In this document: positions 8,650 to 19,339 of the stretch, piece after piece
Layout: each line of letters opens with the position of its first letter
Numbering within the stretch: the stretch's first letter is position 1
Source of the DNA: Ichthyosporea sp. XGB-2017a
Taxonomy: Eukaryota > Opisthokonta > Ichthyosporea
DNA: 52,602 bases
Assembly: GCA_002811675.1 (NCBI GenBank)
Contig: PDIM01000010.1
Span: 1 to 52,602, forward strand
Direction of reading: 5' to 3'
Program-made: the position numbers and the translations under genes
Notes under the pieces: model-generated
The model's database searches: none
What the model was told of the DNA's origin: nothing
The model's input: only the letters and a program-made list of their open reading frames with translations

Positions 8650-10674
8650 CTACTGTTCCTGTTTGTCTAGCATGTAAAGCTCCTTGAATTCTACAAATGA
8701 AAGGTAGCCTTTCTTTGTGTTCGTGAATTCCTCGGGGTCGAAAAGGGGGTCATCATTTGCATCAACGTCCCCGGTACTTCCACTAGTGCCAGGGATACTC
8801 TTGCGATCCGCCCACTTCGGAAATTTGACAACAATTGCACAATGCCCATACATCGTGTGAATGCTATTTGTCCCACTGTAAAATGTGGAAACAAGTGAGC
8901 GCATTAGTGGTTTGGGTTGATTAAATTTTTCGACATTCAAAAATACGTCTAGGTCATCTTTGGTAGGCAAATCAAAAACCCATTTGATGTCGGTAGTAAG
9001 TGCTTTGGAGTCAGTAATGTGGCCAACCTGTGCGAGATCAAGATTTAAATATGATAGTTCACGCACACTGTATGATCCACTTCCAAATTCTCTGGGAACA
9101 TTAAAACTATTGGTCAATTTGTACACTGCATCTATTCCAGAAGGTATTCCAGAAACTACAAATCTTCCCACAAGCTCGTTTTTCTCGCCTACAGAGCTGT
9201 AATTGAACGAATATCCCGATATCAATCGAATTGCTTGAGGATAAAGTCCCAGCATTTGGCTACTTAAAAATAGTAATGCATCACTGCCTTTCAGATTTAA
9301 ATCTTCCGCTTTCCAATTGCGATTGACAAGGGTATTGTCGATTGAAAGAGGTGGCATGTCAAAATCCTTTTCGTACAAATGAAAACAAGGAAATCCAACT
9401 AAACCGCCCTCCGGCAAAAAACTGGGCTCATTGAATGCTCGGCGTAACGAGTGAAATATCAGAGCACCTTTCGACTTTGCTTCATCATCATCGAAGCCAA
9501 TTTCATATTCTACGTCCTCCTCTTCTGCAGCTTCCTCTTCATCTCTGATGAAGCACTGAAGTCGGTACGTAAGGTCACTCTTATTACCTGAAACCGACAA
9601 ATTTCTTTCGCGGCACATTCGCTTAAGATCGGGCACCGTAATAAGCCCACTAAAAAGCCTGGAAAAGTTTGTGCGTCGCTTTTTGGGGGGTCTTAACAAT
9701 TCTTCCAGTGATTCTCCATTTTCCTCCTCGTCTTCTTCCCCATCTTCAGATTTGTACTGAAAAGGGTTGTGCATCTCCATCAGTCTTTCAATTTGGGCAC
9801 TTTCATCTTCGTCATCTTTTAAATCGTAATTTAATGAGTAGACAAGCATCACTTGCATTCCATACTTGATAGGCTTGATTAAATGATGACAACCATTAAG
9901 GAAGGCGGTGGTAAAAACTCTGGCTTCTGGAGCACACTCCGAGACTTTATACTCAAGCTCGTCGTCCTCATCCTCACAGTATCTACCACTTGACGATGGT
10001 TTATCTATTCCAAACATTTTTTTGCCCCACTCAAAGAGTCGAAAGTTATTTTTCTCATCCTTTTTATCTTTGTCTGTGCGTGAAAAATCACCACTCCACA
10101 CCTCTAATTCACCACCTGAAAAGGGTACAGGCAGGCAGACAATCAATCTCCCAAAAGAGGCTTCGTCTTCGTGCTCAGTCGTGTCGAAAAAGCCCGATGC
10201 CGGTCGGTCATCCGCATCTTCGAACTCAGGTCTATAAAGACATAGCTTAATCAATTTGGCATTAATTGACTGCGCCTGTGGTGCCAATTTGCATCTCGCG
10301 TCTTCCACGATGGTTTCCAAATCTTCTTGGGAAATACCTTCAGATAATACTTTACTAGCAGGAATTATCTTGAATGATGACAAAGAAGCCTGGCCATCTT
10401 CATCCAGTTCGTCCTCACCAAATTGAAATAAAGAGTCAATCATTTCTCTATCCATCTTTAGATTAGCTGGTAATAAGAGTGACACTGCTGAAGCCTCATT
10501 GCCATCGCCACATGCAAGCAAGGCCCCGTCTAGATTACATTCGTGTTCGCATATAGTTAAATCCTCTGCAGCCAACAGTGCCCCACCGAGTTCAGAGAAA
10601 ATTTTTTGCTCGGTATCTCCTCTTTCCGCTAAGGCGGCCGTGGTTGATTTATTAATTTTTCGGGAAACTGGCAT
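8650..10674 (-). CDS. SAP-domain protein with degenerate 2OG-Fe(II) oxygenase-like fold
   Basis: The chosen start is ATG 10674 (MPVSRK), 674 aa. The frame is open further upstream, but that part is hydrophobic, unlike the rest, and lies in promoter-like DNA. Residues 142-282 follow the prolyl-4-hydroxylase-like core: FGRLIVCLPVPFSGGELEV and a closing strand GMQVMLVYSLN. The usual H-x-D site reads GFFDTTEHE, so the first metal histidine is missing. The distal His is kept in CHHLIKPI, and the 2-oxoglutarate Arg is replaced by Gln (YGMQV). An acidic stretch, a PPKKRRT nuclear-localisation-type motif (329-335) and a SAP DNA/RNA-binding helix pair (about 345-378) follow. The C-terminal half ends with a GHCAIVVKFPKW segment also typical of these proteins. 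A nuclear, probably non-catalytic role is inferred. Confidence 0.65.
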   Translation of the reverse strand: MPVSRKINKSTTAALAERGDTEQKIFSELGGALLAAEDLTICEHECNLDGALLACGDGNEASAVSLLLPANLKMDREMIDSLFQFGEDELDEDGQASLSSFKIIPASKVLSEGISQEDLETIVEDARCKLAPQAQSINAKLIKLCLYRPEFEDADDRPASGFFDTTEHEDEASFGRLIVCLPVPFSGGELEVWSGDFSRTDKDKKDEKNNFRLFEWGKKMFGIDKPSSSGRYCEDEDDELEYKVSECAPEARVFTTAFLNGCHHLIKPIKYGMQVMLVYSLNYDLKDDEDESAQIERLMEMHNPFQYKSEDGEEDEEENGESLEELLRPPKKRRTNFSRLFSGLITVPDLKRMCRERNLSVSGNKSDLTYRLQCFIRDEEEAAEEEDVEYEIGFDDDEAKSKGALIFHSLRRAFNEPSFLPEGGLVGFPCFHLYEKDFDMPPLSIDNTLVNRNWKAEDLNLKGSDALLFLSSQMLGLYPQAIRLISGYSFNYSSVGEKNELVGRFVVSGIPSGIDAVYKLTNSFNVPREFGSGSYSVRELSYLNLDLAQVGHITDSKALTTDIKWVFDLPTKDDLDVFLNVEKFNQPKPLMRSLVSTFYSGTNSIHTMYGHCAIVVKFPKWADRKSIPGTSGSTGDVDANDDPLFDPEEFTNTKKGYLSFVEFKELYMLDKQEQ

Positions 10675-11485
10675 GATAGTTTTGCTTGATTCTTCCAAGA
10701 AAACAAAAACAAAAAAAAACTTAAGCGTTCTAGGTAAAGGAATCAGGAAAGCAAACAAGGTAGATGTTATGGATTGTGAGACAATGGGAGCTTGGGTGTC
10801 TTGACGTGTACTGTAGTCTGTAGAAGTCCAGAGTCCAGAGTCCAGAGTTCCTTTCCCCAGCCCCGAGGACACTGCACTCTATTAGCTTGCTGCTTGTGCA
10901 CACTTCACATGCATTCAGGGACTAGCGGCTCCCTGCGAGAAGAGAAGGCAAGGCATAATTCCCGCTGCTTCATCAGTATAGGCAACAGCTGTCTTGTGTG
11001 TGCCGACTCGCCGTACCGACTCCTGACTCCTGCTGTTTGCTGCCTGCTGGCCGCTGGGCGGGAATTACATAGTTTTGGAATTTGGCACACATAATAATAA
11101 CACTGACGAGGATCAGGAGTTTTAGTCCAGTACTCTGCTATCACCGCACCCTAACCTTCACCTACACTTAAGTACAGGCAGCAGCTGTGCATGTACATGT
11201 TTTGTTTTCCACCTTGAAATTTTTGAAGTTTGTCCCTGAGGCCTGAACACAGACCAAGCTCTGAAAGCTGACACGCGAGTAGTTACGGACTGCAAGGGAC
11301 ACTAGAACTAGACTGCAGTACGGTGCATCATAATACATACCCAATAACATGGCGGATGGCCCATTACGCTTTTAGCCTTTTTTCAAACACCACTACATAC
11401 TACCTGTGAAATAGGTTACAAATACGTCTTTTATTCGACCCTCAAGCTTCATCACACACCAAAAGAAGTAACTAACCTTCTGTAG
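10675..11485. other. Intergenic, promoter side of the SAP gene
   Basis: No gene is supported. It holds three tandem GTCCAGA units at 10826-10846, CTGTAGTCTGTAG just before them, CAGCTG at 10986 and 11182, and a GGGAATTACATAGT element near 11059. Similar short words recur in other intergenic regions of the window. Confidence 0.4.
10826..10846. repeat. Three tandem GTCCAGA units
   Basis: Three perfect 7-base units stand about 150 bases upstream of the SAP-protein ATG. The same word, read as ACTCTGG, recurs near 24983, 29080 and 51130. Confidence 0.9.
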
Positions 11486-14069
11486 TTAGTCACCGCGCCG
11501 GCGCCTTCGATAAAGAACAACTGCGAGAATAACACAAAGAATCAATATTACCAAAGAGTCGGCCTCCAATCCTACGCTTTCCATTACCTCGTCAGCAGTT
11601 TCAAGGGCAAAACTAAATGGGTACACGAATACATTCAAGAAAAACACAATTACCGGCGAGTCTAGTTCAATTTCTGGGGCATAAAACATTAGCACTGAGC
11701 TTACGTCATTTTTAAATAAATTTCGCAACCATGTACGTCCACGAAGTTTCAAAAGAGCCAATGACGTGGGGATAGAGGCATCCATATTACCTTCAGCAGC
11801 TCGATCATAGAATCGTTTTGCCAAATGTAAATCCTCGCTTAACCCGAGGCCATACTCGTGCATATACCCCAAATTAAACAAAGCTTGGGACCTCATTGAC
11901 TTTTCTGCACTTACTATATAGCTATTGGAGCTTGTACCAATATCATATCTTCCCGAATCATCGGCTGCGATTGCAAAATGTTCGGAAGCAACAGAAAAAT
12001 CCGCTTTTGTTCCGAGACCATAATAGTAGTAATCACCGACCTTAACACGAGCCTCTATGCTTCCTTGAGATGCTGCTCGTCTCCATCCCATCAAGGCTCT
12101 CGCAAATGCTTCTTTCGATTCCAGGGACGGGACAAGCTGTTGGTCTAAAATAAACGCTGCATTGCTGTGGGCAACCTCATATCCAAGTTCACTCATATAG
12201 CTATACTTTACCAGGGCTGGCCACGTTTTTCCATTCTTAAAATCTTTTGCAGCTTCTTCCAATATAAATGACCATGGTCCTCGCTCGGCAACATTCTTAA
12301 AAAGCTACTGGGGGGGATAAAGGGCAATTAGTCATTTGGAAATAAAAGAGAGAGAGAGAGAGAGAGCTTTATCCTGAAGTAAATACACTTACCCTTGATG
12401 CTAATTCGCAGGACCTTGGCGCACCAATTCCTGAGTAATACATAGTTCCAAGGCGATAGACAGCGAGGGAATGGCCCTGTTCAGAAGCTTCTTGAAATAG
12501 TGAAAATGCCTTTTTGAAATCTTTTGCTACACCAAGCCCGTTATAGTACATGTTTCCCAAATTCAATTTACCGTCTGCATTCTTTCCATCAGCGGCTTTT
12601 TGAAAATACTTTACCGCTTCTTCATAATCCCTCTTTACTCCCATGCCGTGCAAGTACAGGTACCCAAGTCCATTGTGTGCTGCCGTGATGCCCTGAGATG
12701 CAGCAGCTGTAAAATATTGAAACGCTGTCAAGTTATTCTGTTGCACACCTTTACCCATCATATACATTTGCCCCAAGAACGCCATTGCCTCAGCATTGCC
12801 ATTTTGCGAAGCAGCATGGAAGTATGAAAATGCCTTTTGAGGGTCCGCCCTTAGTCCATGCCCCCCTTGATAATAGAGCTGGCCCATTAAAACTTCTGCT
12901 TGAACATCACCCCTGTCAGCAGTATATTGATAATATTGGATAATATCCTCTTGCGACATTGATGTTGCTCGAATTCGGTCTTCTTCCGCCGATAATCGCG
13001 CTTTTTCGATCAGTAAGGAGCCGTCTTTCGATACTATTTCAGCAACGTCTGCCGCAACTTCAGAATACAAAAGTGCCCCCTTTTCACAGTTACGGGCTAC
13101 ACCGACCCCGTAAACATAGCGAAACCCAAGTGCCATTTTCGCAAACTTGTCATGTCCATGGCTAGCAAAAGTGTAGTATAATAGTGCTTTTGCCTGACTC
13201 GAATTCATTCCAATTCCAGCGGCGGACATAAAACCAAGAAAAAACTGACCGGTTGGATTTCCCCGAGAGGCCAAATATTGAGAATATTTCAAAGCCTTTT
13301 CTGAATCCAATTCCAATGGATACCCCAAGAGGTACGCTTTCGCTACCATTTCAATACTCTTAATGTGATTTTTCTCAGAGGCCTGCAGTAACAGTTCATA
13401 TGGCACGTTATTTTTGGGAATACCATGGGTTTTGTTTAAAGCAGCCACAGCTTCATCATACAACTGATCAGCTCCTACGTTGTCTTCGTATTGTTGTGGA
13501 ACAGTTGCGCCTTCATCTGACGATGATTCTTTGGCTGATGCAGACACTGAAAAAGCTGTTTCCTTGTTTTCTTCGCCCTTTTCCGATTCTTCTTCAGAAG
13601 TAACTGGAGACAACTTTTGCTTTTCTTCGAAAGAATCTCTCTTAGGATTTTGACTACGCCCAGACGTATATTCAAGGCCTCCCTTTGTATCTATATGAGG
13701 CTGCGGTGATTTACCTGCACCTGCATTTTCTGAATCAATAGCTTTAAAATCGCTCCCATGATACATTTGCTCTTCTAATTCTACTTCGTTGCCTTCTTTT
13801 TGAATACTGGCCGGAGAGGCCATTTCTTTATGAGATGAATCGGCTGTGCCACCCCCTTCAGAGTCAACCGATGCTGATGTCGATCCAACTCCACCCGTAA
13901 CACCTGCTTCATCGACTTTTTCTGCCGAGTGTGTTTCAGAACCAGTTCCTTTCACATCCTCCTGAGAGTCCCCAACACTCCTCTGTTCATTCTGGCAAAA
14001 TGCCACATAAACATGAGAAAATAGCAAAAAGTAAACGAACCCAACGCAAAGAAGCCTTACCAATCTCAT
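11486..14069 (-). CDS. SEL1L: SEL1L/HRD3-like ERAD adaptor, 2 exons
   Basis: Exons 14069-12393 and 12304-11486 encode 831 aa. Residues 1-25 are a signal peptide. About 200 acidic, Ser/Gly-rich residues follow, then Sel1-type tetratricopeptide-like repeats (for example YLHGMGVKRDYEEAVKYFQKA) on both sides of the splice junction, then a transmembrane helix near 795-820 ending in a YRRRRRGD tail. A VAERGPW motif right after the junction is shared by SEL1L/HRD3 proteins. The family sits in the ER membrane, lumenal side, where it recruits misfolded glycoproteins to the HRD1 ubiquitin ligase. The 88 bp intron carries ten AG units on the plus strand and ends in CAGTAG. Using the final TAG keeps the frame, whereas the CAG three bases earlier gives an immediate stop. 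Confidence 0.9.
12347..12366. repeat. (AG)10 microsatellite in the SEL1L intron
   Basis: Ten uninterrupted AG units lie inside the 88 bp intron of the SEL1L-like gene. On the coding strand it is a CT run about 20 bases after the donor site, so its length may vary without affecting the protein. Confidence 0.95.
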
Positions 14070-14505
14070 TGTATCTATTTATTGCCACAGTTTTGCAAAA
14101 GAGAGAGGCATTTATCAAAATCTGTATCCAATCTCACCACCGCTCACTCAAAAACACAAATCCCGCTAGCTACTAGCTCCCAAAGAACATAACGTTAAAG
14201 GCCAATACAACCACAACAGAAGGAAGAGTTGTTCTTATTATGCAGCAGGTAGACCTAAACCCGAGAGGGGGGGAGTTCCTGGGGGAACGTCAGCTGCTCA
14301 GGCTCCTTTCATTCAACAAGAACTGGACATGACATGAGTCATGACCCGTGCAAACTGTGCAGGTGAAGTGTTCTGAATGACCACCAGATCTAGATAAAGA
14401 TATTTAAGATCAACCAGTGCCAAAGACCCAAAGACTTCTTCCCCAACCCTGCTTCCACTTCTAGTCAATCAATCATTCCCCTGAGGAAGTATATTGCACC
14501 ACATT
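14070..14505. other. Divergent promoter region, SEL1L / dehydrogenase
   Basis: This is a 436 bp gap between two divergent start codons. A short G-rich run (GAGAGGGGGGGAG near 14263) and a CAGCTG near 14290 are visible. No other gene is seen. Confidence 0.45.
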
Positions 14506-15832
14506 ATGAATAGCATAGCTCATATGAAGGCAGAGTCTTTACATTCCAAAAGAAAACTCCCGTTTAGCTCGGTGTTGGTGACGGGATGCAGTGGGTTTGT
14601 AGGGTCATATGTTGTGGATTATCTATTGCGCTGCGATGATAACGTGTGCGTGTTTGGTATGGACATAACTGATTTCTCTTGGGCACCAATACAATCGGAT
14701 AGTAAGCGATTTACGTTTTTGAAAGGGAGCATTGTTGACGAAGCATTCTTAGACAAAATAACCAAAGGTGAGTGATCAGGTAAAGGATCGTACCCGAACA
14801 TATACATTACAGCATTTTTTCTCTGTATATTGTACTCACTCTAGACTTTTTTATTACCTACCCTTTAAAGGGGTGGAGAGTGTCATTCACACGGCGGCGT
14901 GTCTGAGAGCATCCTCCAATGAAACTTTCCACAACATCAACGTTGAAGGAACTCGTGCATTGATAAGAAGTTGTAAGAAAAACAAAGTCAAAGCACTAAC
15001 GTATGTTTCTTCCATGGTGGTTTGCTGGGATGGCTGGACTCCTCATATCTCGGAAAATGAAAGCTTACCGTACCTTCACTCGTTTTATGATCCATATAGC
15101 AAATCTAAGTACGATTGTGAAGTTGCAGTGTTAAAAGCCAATTTGGAAAATGATGGTGAGCTTAAAACTGCGGCTGTTAGGGCCCCTGCTATCTATGGGC
15201 CTGGGGAAAAGAACCATTTCAAGCGCTTGCTAGAATCTGGGGAATATGGACTTCTCTGTGGAGTTGGGTTTGGTGACAAGCACTCTTTGTTTGATTGGGT
15301 GCACGGACATAACTTGGCACATGCACTGGTCCTTTGCACAGAAAATGTGTACTTAGGCGGTCCCTGTTGTGGAAAACCATACTTTGTTTCCGATGGGGAA
15401 GGGATAAATCATTGGGGTTTCTTTAACCCTCTTCTGCGTACGTTTACTTTCTTGCTCGGTGATTTTCTTTTTTTTTAATGTATTTGACTTCGCTTGGCCT
15501 CGCTAATTTCAAACTTAACGTTTGTTCCCATGTTCAATTGTGTAGGAGAACTTGGCTATGTTGAGAGTACAGTGCTTGTTCCTACTGTTGTATTTTACTA
15601 CCTTGCTTGGTTTTTAGAAGTGCCTCTTCATGCTACTCTTAGACTGTTTCTTCCAACTGCTAAGCCTTTGCTTACTCGATTGGAAAGTTGTGTGGTAACG
15701 GTTTCGAGAACATATAGTATCAAGGCCATCACGGTAGATGCAGGATATAAGCCTCAATTTAGTTTCGAACAAGGATCTGAACAAATGGCTGCATACTTGA
15801 AGGAATATCAAGAAGATTTTCGAAAAGAGTAG
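14506..15832 (+). CDS. 3-beta-hydroxysteroid dehydrogenase / NSDHL-type extended SDR, 3 exons
   Basis: Exons 14506-14767, 14871-15437 and 15546-15832 encode 371 aa; introns of 103 and 108 bp have GTGAGT...AAAG and GTACGT...GTAG borders. The start is the first in-frame ATG (MNSIAHM). Residues 26-33, TGCSGFVG, form the dinucleotide-binding loop. The catalytic tyrosine and lysine are in YSKSK (163-167). RAPAIYGPGE and DWVHGHNLAHA match the 3-beta-HSD family (PF01073), which includes the sterol-4-alpha-carboxylate 3-dehydrogenase of sterol demethylation. A hydrophobic stretch starts exon 3 (LVPTVVFYYLAWFL), consistent with ER membrane attachment as in NSDHL. The substrate is inferred only at family level. 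The next gene on the same strand is an acyl-CoA ligase. Confidence 0.82.
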
Positions 15833-16379
15833 GTGTTATATATGCTCCAAATTGGTTTAATTGTTCAAACTTTTTGCTTACTTTGTTCTCCTGTATGGTT
15901 TTTAGGAACACTTTATTTCTTCAAAGTTATTTTATGGCCTTGCATGCTTTGAAATATATAGTGATTGGCTTTGTTCTGACATTTCTTTGGTCAGTCATGT
16001 AAATAGTCATTATTGAAACGCTGAAGCAAATTGAAATAAATTACGCCAGCTGCTACATAATTTGCTATGTACATAATTTGGGGATCCGTGTACAATGGGG
16101 AGTGGGGGGTGGTGTTCGATCCCTATTCCCTCGGTCATCGGTCACGTATGGTTCTCCACCGCGTGGTCATTGCAACTTTCAAGTTTCAGCTTTGCGGTTC
16201 ATGTCATCTCCACTCATTGCGTCCACTGCAGTCTGCACCGTTGTGGGCAGTTTGCAAGTAGCCCTTCACACTTCGAGCAATTACTGTTGTGCGTTTGATT
16301 GGTTTGGTTTGTTGGTTTGTAGTCTACGCCAGCAGAATCTGTTATACTACTTCAACTGCCTTAATATTGGACTTATTAT
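15833..16379. other. Intergenic, upstream of the acyl-CoA ligase
   Basis: No separate gene is supported. TTGCTATGTACATAATTTG near 16062 and TGTAGTCTAC at 16318-16327, about 50 bases before the ligase ATG, are the notable words. Confidence 0.4.
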
Positions 16380-18167
16380 ATGGCAATGCTAATGCTTCAT
16401 TCTATCTCACGTTCCAGTGTGAGAACATGCAAGCTTCTTGCTGGTGTGTCTACGACGCCAGCAAGCTGGAAACAATTTAGTATTTCTTCAGTGGCTAGAT
16501 GCATGTCTGCGTTGCCGCGCATGAAAGCTTCTTCTTGCAAGAGCTACTTCGAAAGCACCTATGACAAAGTAAACGTTCCTTGCGAGGCGCCATCCCATTT
16601 AATAGTTCGGAATATGCCAAAATTTGGTAATAGAATAGCTTTGACGAATGCTCCCAACGGCAAATCAATGACCTACAATGAATTATATGAAAGCATAACA
16701 AAATTTGCCAATGGTTTGAAAAACAAACTAGGATTTGGACAAGGGCAGACTTTAGCCATAATGATGCCAAATCTTCCTGAATACTTTCAAGGTTGGTTCG
16801 CTCCCTCTCTATGCGGTGGAATTGTAACTACGGTAAACCCAAGCTGTATTGCGCGAGAGATTGCCTTTCAGCTTAAGGATAGTAAGCCCTCGGTCATTTT
16901 AACATCCCCTACCACTCACGCGGTGATGATTGAAGCGCTGCAAGATCCGTCCATTGCAGATTTGGCGAAAGCGATGAGAGTTGTTTGCGTGGATGAAGAA
17001 TATGACATGGATTCCAACGATGGAAGTGTTTTGAAACCTCCCAAAAATACTGCTACTCTTAGCTCAATTAGCGAGGGCGAGAGTACAGAAATACCTGATG
17101 TTAGGATCGCTCCGGAGGACCCCATGTGCATCTTATATTCAAGTGGTACTACAGGGCTGCCAAAGGGTGTGGTGCTCACTCATGGCAATCTAATGAGCAA
17201 TTTACTCCAGTTGATATTTATTGAAGGGGTAGATAAGCCGCAGGTGTATGCTGGAGTTCTTCCTTTTTATCACTGCTTTGGTCTAGTAGTTGTTCTCATG
17301 GTTTCATGCATGAAAGGTGATTCCGTCGCGTTAATGCCAAAGTTTGACCTCGCCAATTTTTTTCAAATGGTCGAAACACACAAAGTAACAACTGCTCATA
17401 TAGTCCCTCCCATTGCTCTAGGAATGGCCAAACACCCCATAGCTGATAATTATGACTTGTCATCACTTGAAATCGTGTTTTGCGCCGCCGCTCCTTTGGG
17501 TGCTGAGACTCAGATGGCTCTGGAAAAACGATTTCCCTTCCTGATTGCTAAGCAGGGGTATGGGATGACTGAGTTATCACCAGCAGCTATTGTTGCGCCA
17601 AACGGAGAGAGCCGTCCTGGCTCGTGTGGTATATTGCTTCCGAATACAGAGGCTAAGATTGTGGACATTCAAACACTGAAGCCTGTAAATATTGGTGAGA
17701 AGGGTCTTTTGCTGATCAGAGGGCCACAGGTTATGAAGCACTATTTGAATAGAGAAGATGCTACCCAGCAAACTATTGATAAGCATGGATTTTTGAATAC
17801 AGGAGACATAGCAAAGGTGGATGAGGAAGGGTGGTTTTACATTGTGGATAGACAAAAAGAGCTTATTAAATATAAAGGGAATCAGGTAGCTCCTGCTGAA
17901 ATTGAAGCCCTTTTGCTTACACACCCCGAAATACTTGATGCTGCAGTTTTGCCCAAGCCTCATGAAGAGGCCGGAGAGGTCCCCATAGCATTTGTTACCT
18001 GCAAAGAACATTCGAAATTGAGTGAACAAGAAATTGTTGACTTTATTGCGAAGCAAGTAGCACCATACAAAAAGCTGCGTGGGGGTGTCGTTTTTGAAGA
18101 GGCAATCCCAAAGTCCCCTTCTGGAAAAATCCTGAGAAGGTTTCTAAAAGACAGAATCCCAAAGTAA
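16380..18167 (+). CDS. 4-coumarate-CoA ligase-like acyl-CoA synthetase
   Basis: A single exon of 595 aa. The AMP-binding signature SSGTTGLPKGV lies at 254-264, GYGMTELSPA follows in the second half, and GWFYIVDRQKELIKYKGNQV and PKSPSGKILRR (with the C-terminal catalytic lysine) complete the ANL-family set. The enzyme activates a carboxylic acid to an acyl-adenylate and then to a CoA thioester. The overall pattern is that of the 4CL/fatty-acyl-CoA ligase branch, but the substrate is not evident. Residues 1-55 are rich in Ser and Arg with almost no acidic residues, like a mitochondrial presequence. There is no peroxisomal SKL-type ending (the tail is DRIPK). It is convergent with the RING gene, only 89 bp between stop codons. 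Confidence 0.9.
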   Translation: MAMLMLHSISRSSVRTCKLLAGVSTTPASWKQFSISSVARCMSALPRMKASSCKSYFESTYDKVNVPCEAPSHLIVRNMPKFGNRIALTNAPNGKSMTYNELYESITKFANGLKNKLGFGQGQTLAIMMPNLPEYFQGWFAPSLCGGIVTTVNPSCIAREIAFQLKDSKPSVILTSPTTHAVMIEALQDPSIADLAKAMRVVCVDEEYDMDSNDGSVLKPPKNTATLSSISEGESTEIPDVRIAPEDPMCILYSSGTTGLPKGVVLTHGNLMSNLLQLIFIEGVDKPQVYAGVLPFYHCFGLVVVLMVSCMKGDSVALMPKFDLANFFQMVETHKVTTAHIVPPIALGMAKHPIADNYDLSSLEIVFCAAAPLGAETQMALEKRFPFLIAKQGYGMTELSPAAIVAPNGESRPGSCGILLPNTEAKIVDIQTLKPVNIGEKGLLLIRGPQVMKHYLNREDATQQTIDKHGFLNTGDIAKVDEEGWFYIVDRQKELIKYKGNQVAPAEIEALLLTHPEILDAAVLPKPHEEAGEVPIAFVTCKEHSKLSEQEIVDFIAKQVAPYKKLRGGVVFEEAIPKSPSGKILRRFLKDRIPK

Positions 18168-18256
18168 ACTTTTGAATATTAAATAGTCGTGAATAAATAT
18201 AATTAAAAATGTATGAAGAAAGGTGTTTTGTATATAGATGTGTCTCATGTGCATGA

Positions 18257-19339
18257 TTACTTGTTCGTCTTTTTGGGAATAGCAAACTCTTCAACCCCCA
18301 TGAATTCCGCTACTTCATTGATCTCCCTTGCCTTTGCTTGCTTGTGGGCCCATCTCGCTTCTGATAGCTTCATATCGGGGGTCCATTTTGGATGATATAT
18401 CCTTGACTTGCAAACTAAACAAAGCTTTCCCTCTTTTTCAAATGGAGGGGTGTTCATATATTCATCCAGGCAACCGTGGTGATATATATGCCCGCAATAC
18501 ACCCTTTCAATCAATTTATCATGTTCTTTGTTTTCAATGTATTGCTGCTCTTTGTACTCTTCTGGATCTTCAGGGAAACATTTCTCCTTACACAAAGGGC
18601 ATTTCTCAGAACAATAACGAACTACAGAGTGCTTAAAGAGAAACTCCACAATTTCGTTTAGGCACGGCTTTGGTTTGAAAACAAAATTTTTGCGCGGCCT
18701 TAGAGGCGGTTCCGTCGATACCCTCGCGATTTCCTCAGCACGCCCAATAAAAACATTCAGGAATGACCGTGGAAAATTAGATGATACTAGACTAAGCTTT
18801 ACGGGCTCTGCTGGATACCCATTAGGAATATACAGGGAGAGAGACATTTCATACTTTCCAGAAATGAATTGCAACTTCAGTTTAGAGGTCTTTTCTACCA
18901 ATTTAACTGACGCAGAGCATTCTGGATTTTTCATTCCTGCTTCAAAAATGTTCTCTTTCATACTCTTAATTTCATCCCAGCAAACTATAAAAGGGTTGTT
19001 TTCCATCATGTTCTTAATGAATTTTACAGCGTACATGATCTGAGTTTGACCTACGTATTTGGAAAGCTCTTTGTCTAACATTTCTTCCACTTTTTCCAAA
19101 AATTTGGGGGCCAAAGTATTTGATTTGAGTTCTACAAGAAGCACTTTATGAGGGTAGTTTTCAGGAAATTGCATATTCATTATGATTTTCTTATATGCTG
19201 TCATTTGCAGTTGGACTCTTACAAGACTAGAAAAGCACGAAACAAGTTGATCCCCAGGGAGTCTCTTTCGGATCTCCTCCAGCTCCTGCTCAATTACACT
19301 TTCGACCCTAGACATATTAAACACAGAATTTATTCCCAT
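18257..19339 (-). CDS. RING-H2 protein with RWD-like N-terminus
   Basis: A single exon of 360 aa from ATG 19339; a second Met at residue 9 is also possible. Residues 12-120 resemble an RWD domain (PENYPHKVLLVEL), and residues 150-240 look like a second, partial one (IPNGYPAEPVKLSL). A RING-type zinc site follows: CPLC at 247-250, C-x-H-x2-HH-x-C at 282-290 and CLVC at 307-310. RWD-RING proteins are generally E3 ubiquitin ligases that dock E2 enzymes or target proteins through the RWD. The long spacing between the first and second metal pairs (about 31 residues) is atypical. The C-terminal 50 residues are basic. I cannot assign an orthologue. Divergent from CSE1 across a 540 bp shared promoter region. 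Confidence 0.75.
   Translation of the reverse strand: MGINSVFNMSRVESVIEQELEEIRKRLPGDQLVSCFSSLVRVQLQMTAYKKIIMNMQFPENYPHKVLLVELKSNTLAPKFLEKVEEMLDKELSKYVGQTQIMYAVKFIKNMMENNPFIVCWDEIKSMKENIFEAGMKNPECSASVKLVEKTSKLKLQFISGKYEMSLSLYIPNGYPAEPVKLSLVSSNFPRSFLNVFIGRAEEIARVSTEPPLRPRKNFVFKPKPCLNEIVEFLFKHSVVRYCSEKCPLCKEKCFPEDPEEYKEQQYIENKEHDKLIERVYCGHIYHHGCLDEYMNTPPFEKEGKLCLVCKSRIYHPKWTPDMKLSEARWAHKQAKAREINEVAEFMGVEEFAIPKKTNK

Noticed and set aside
10675-10872. Upstream extension of the SAP-protein frame by 66 residues
   Set aside because: The added part has a hydrophobic, promoter-like composition, includes the repeated GTCCAGA DNA, and is unlike the rest of the protein; ATG 10674 is the better start.
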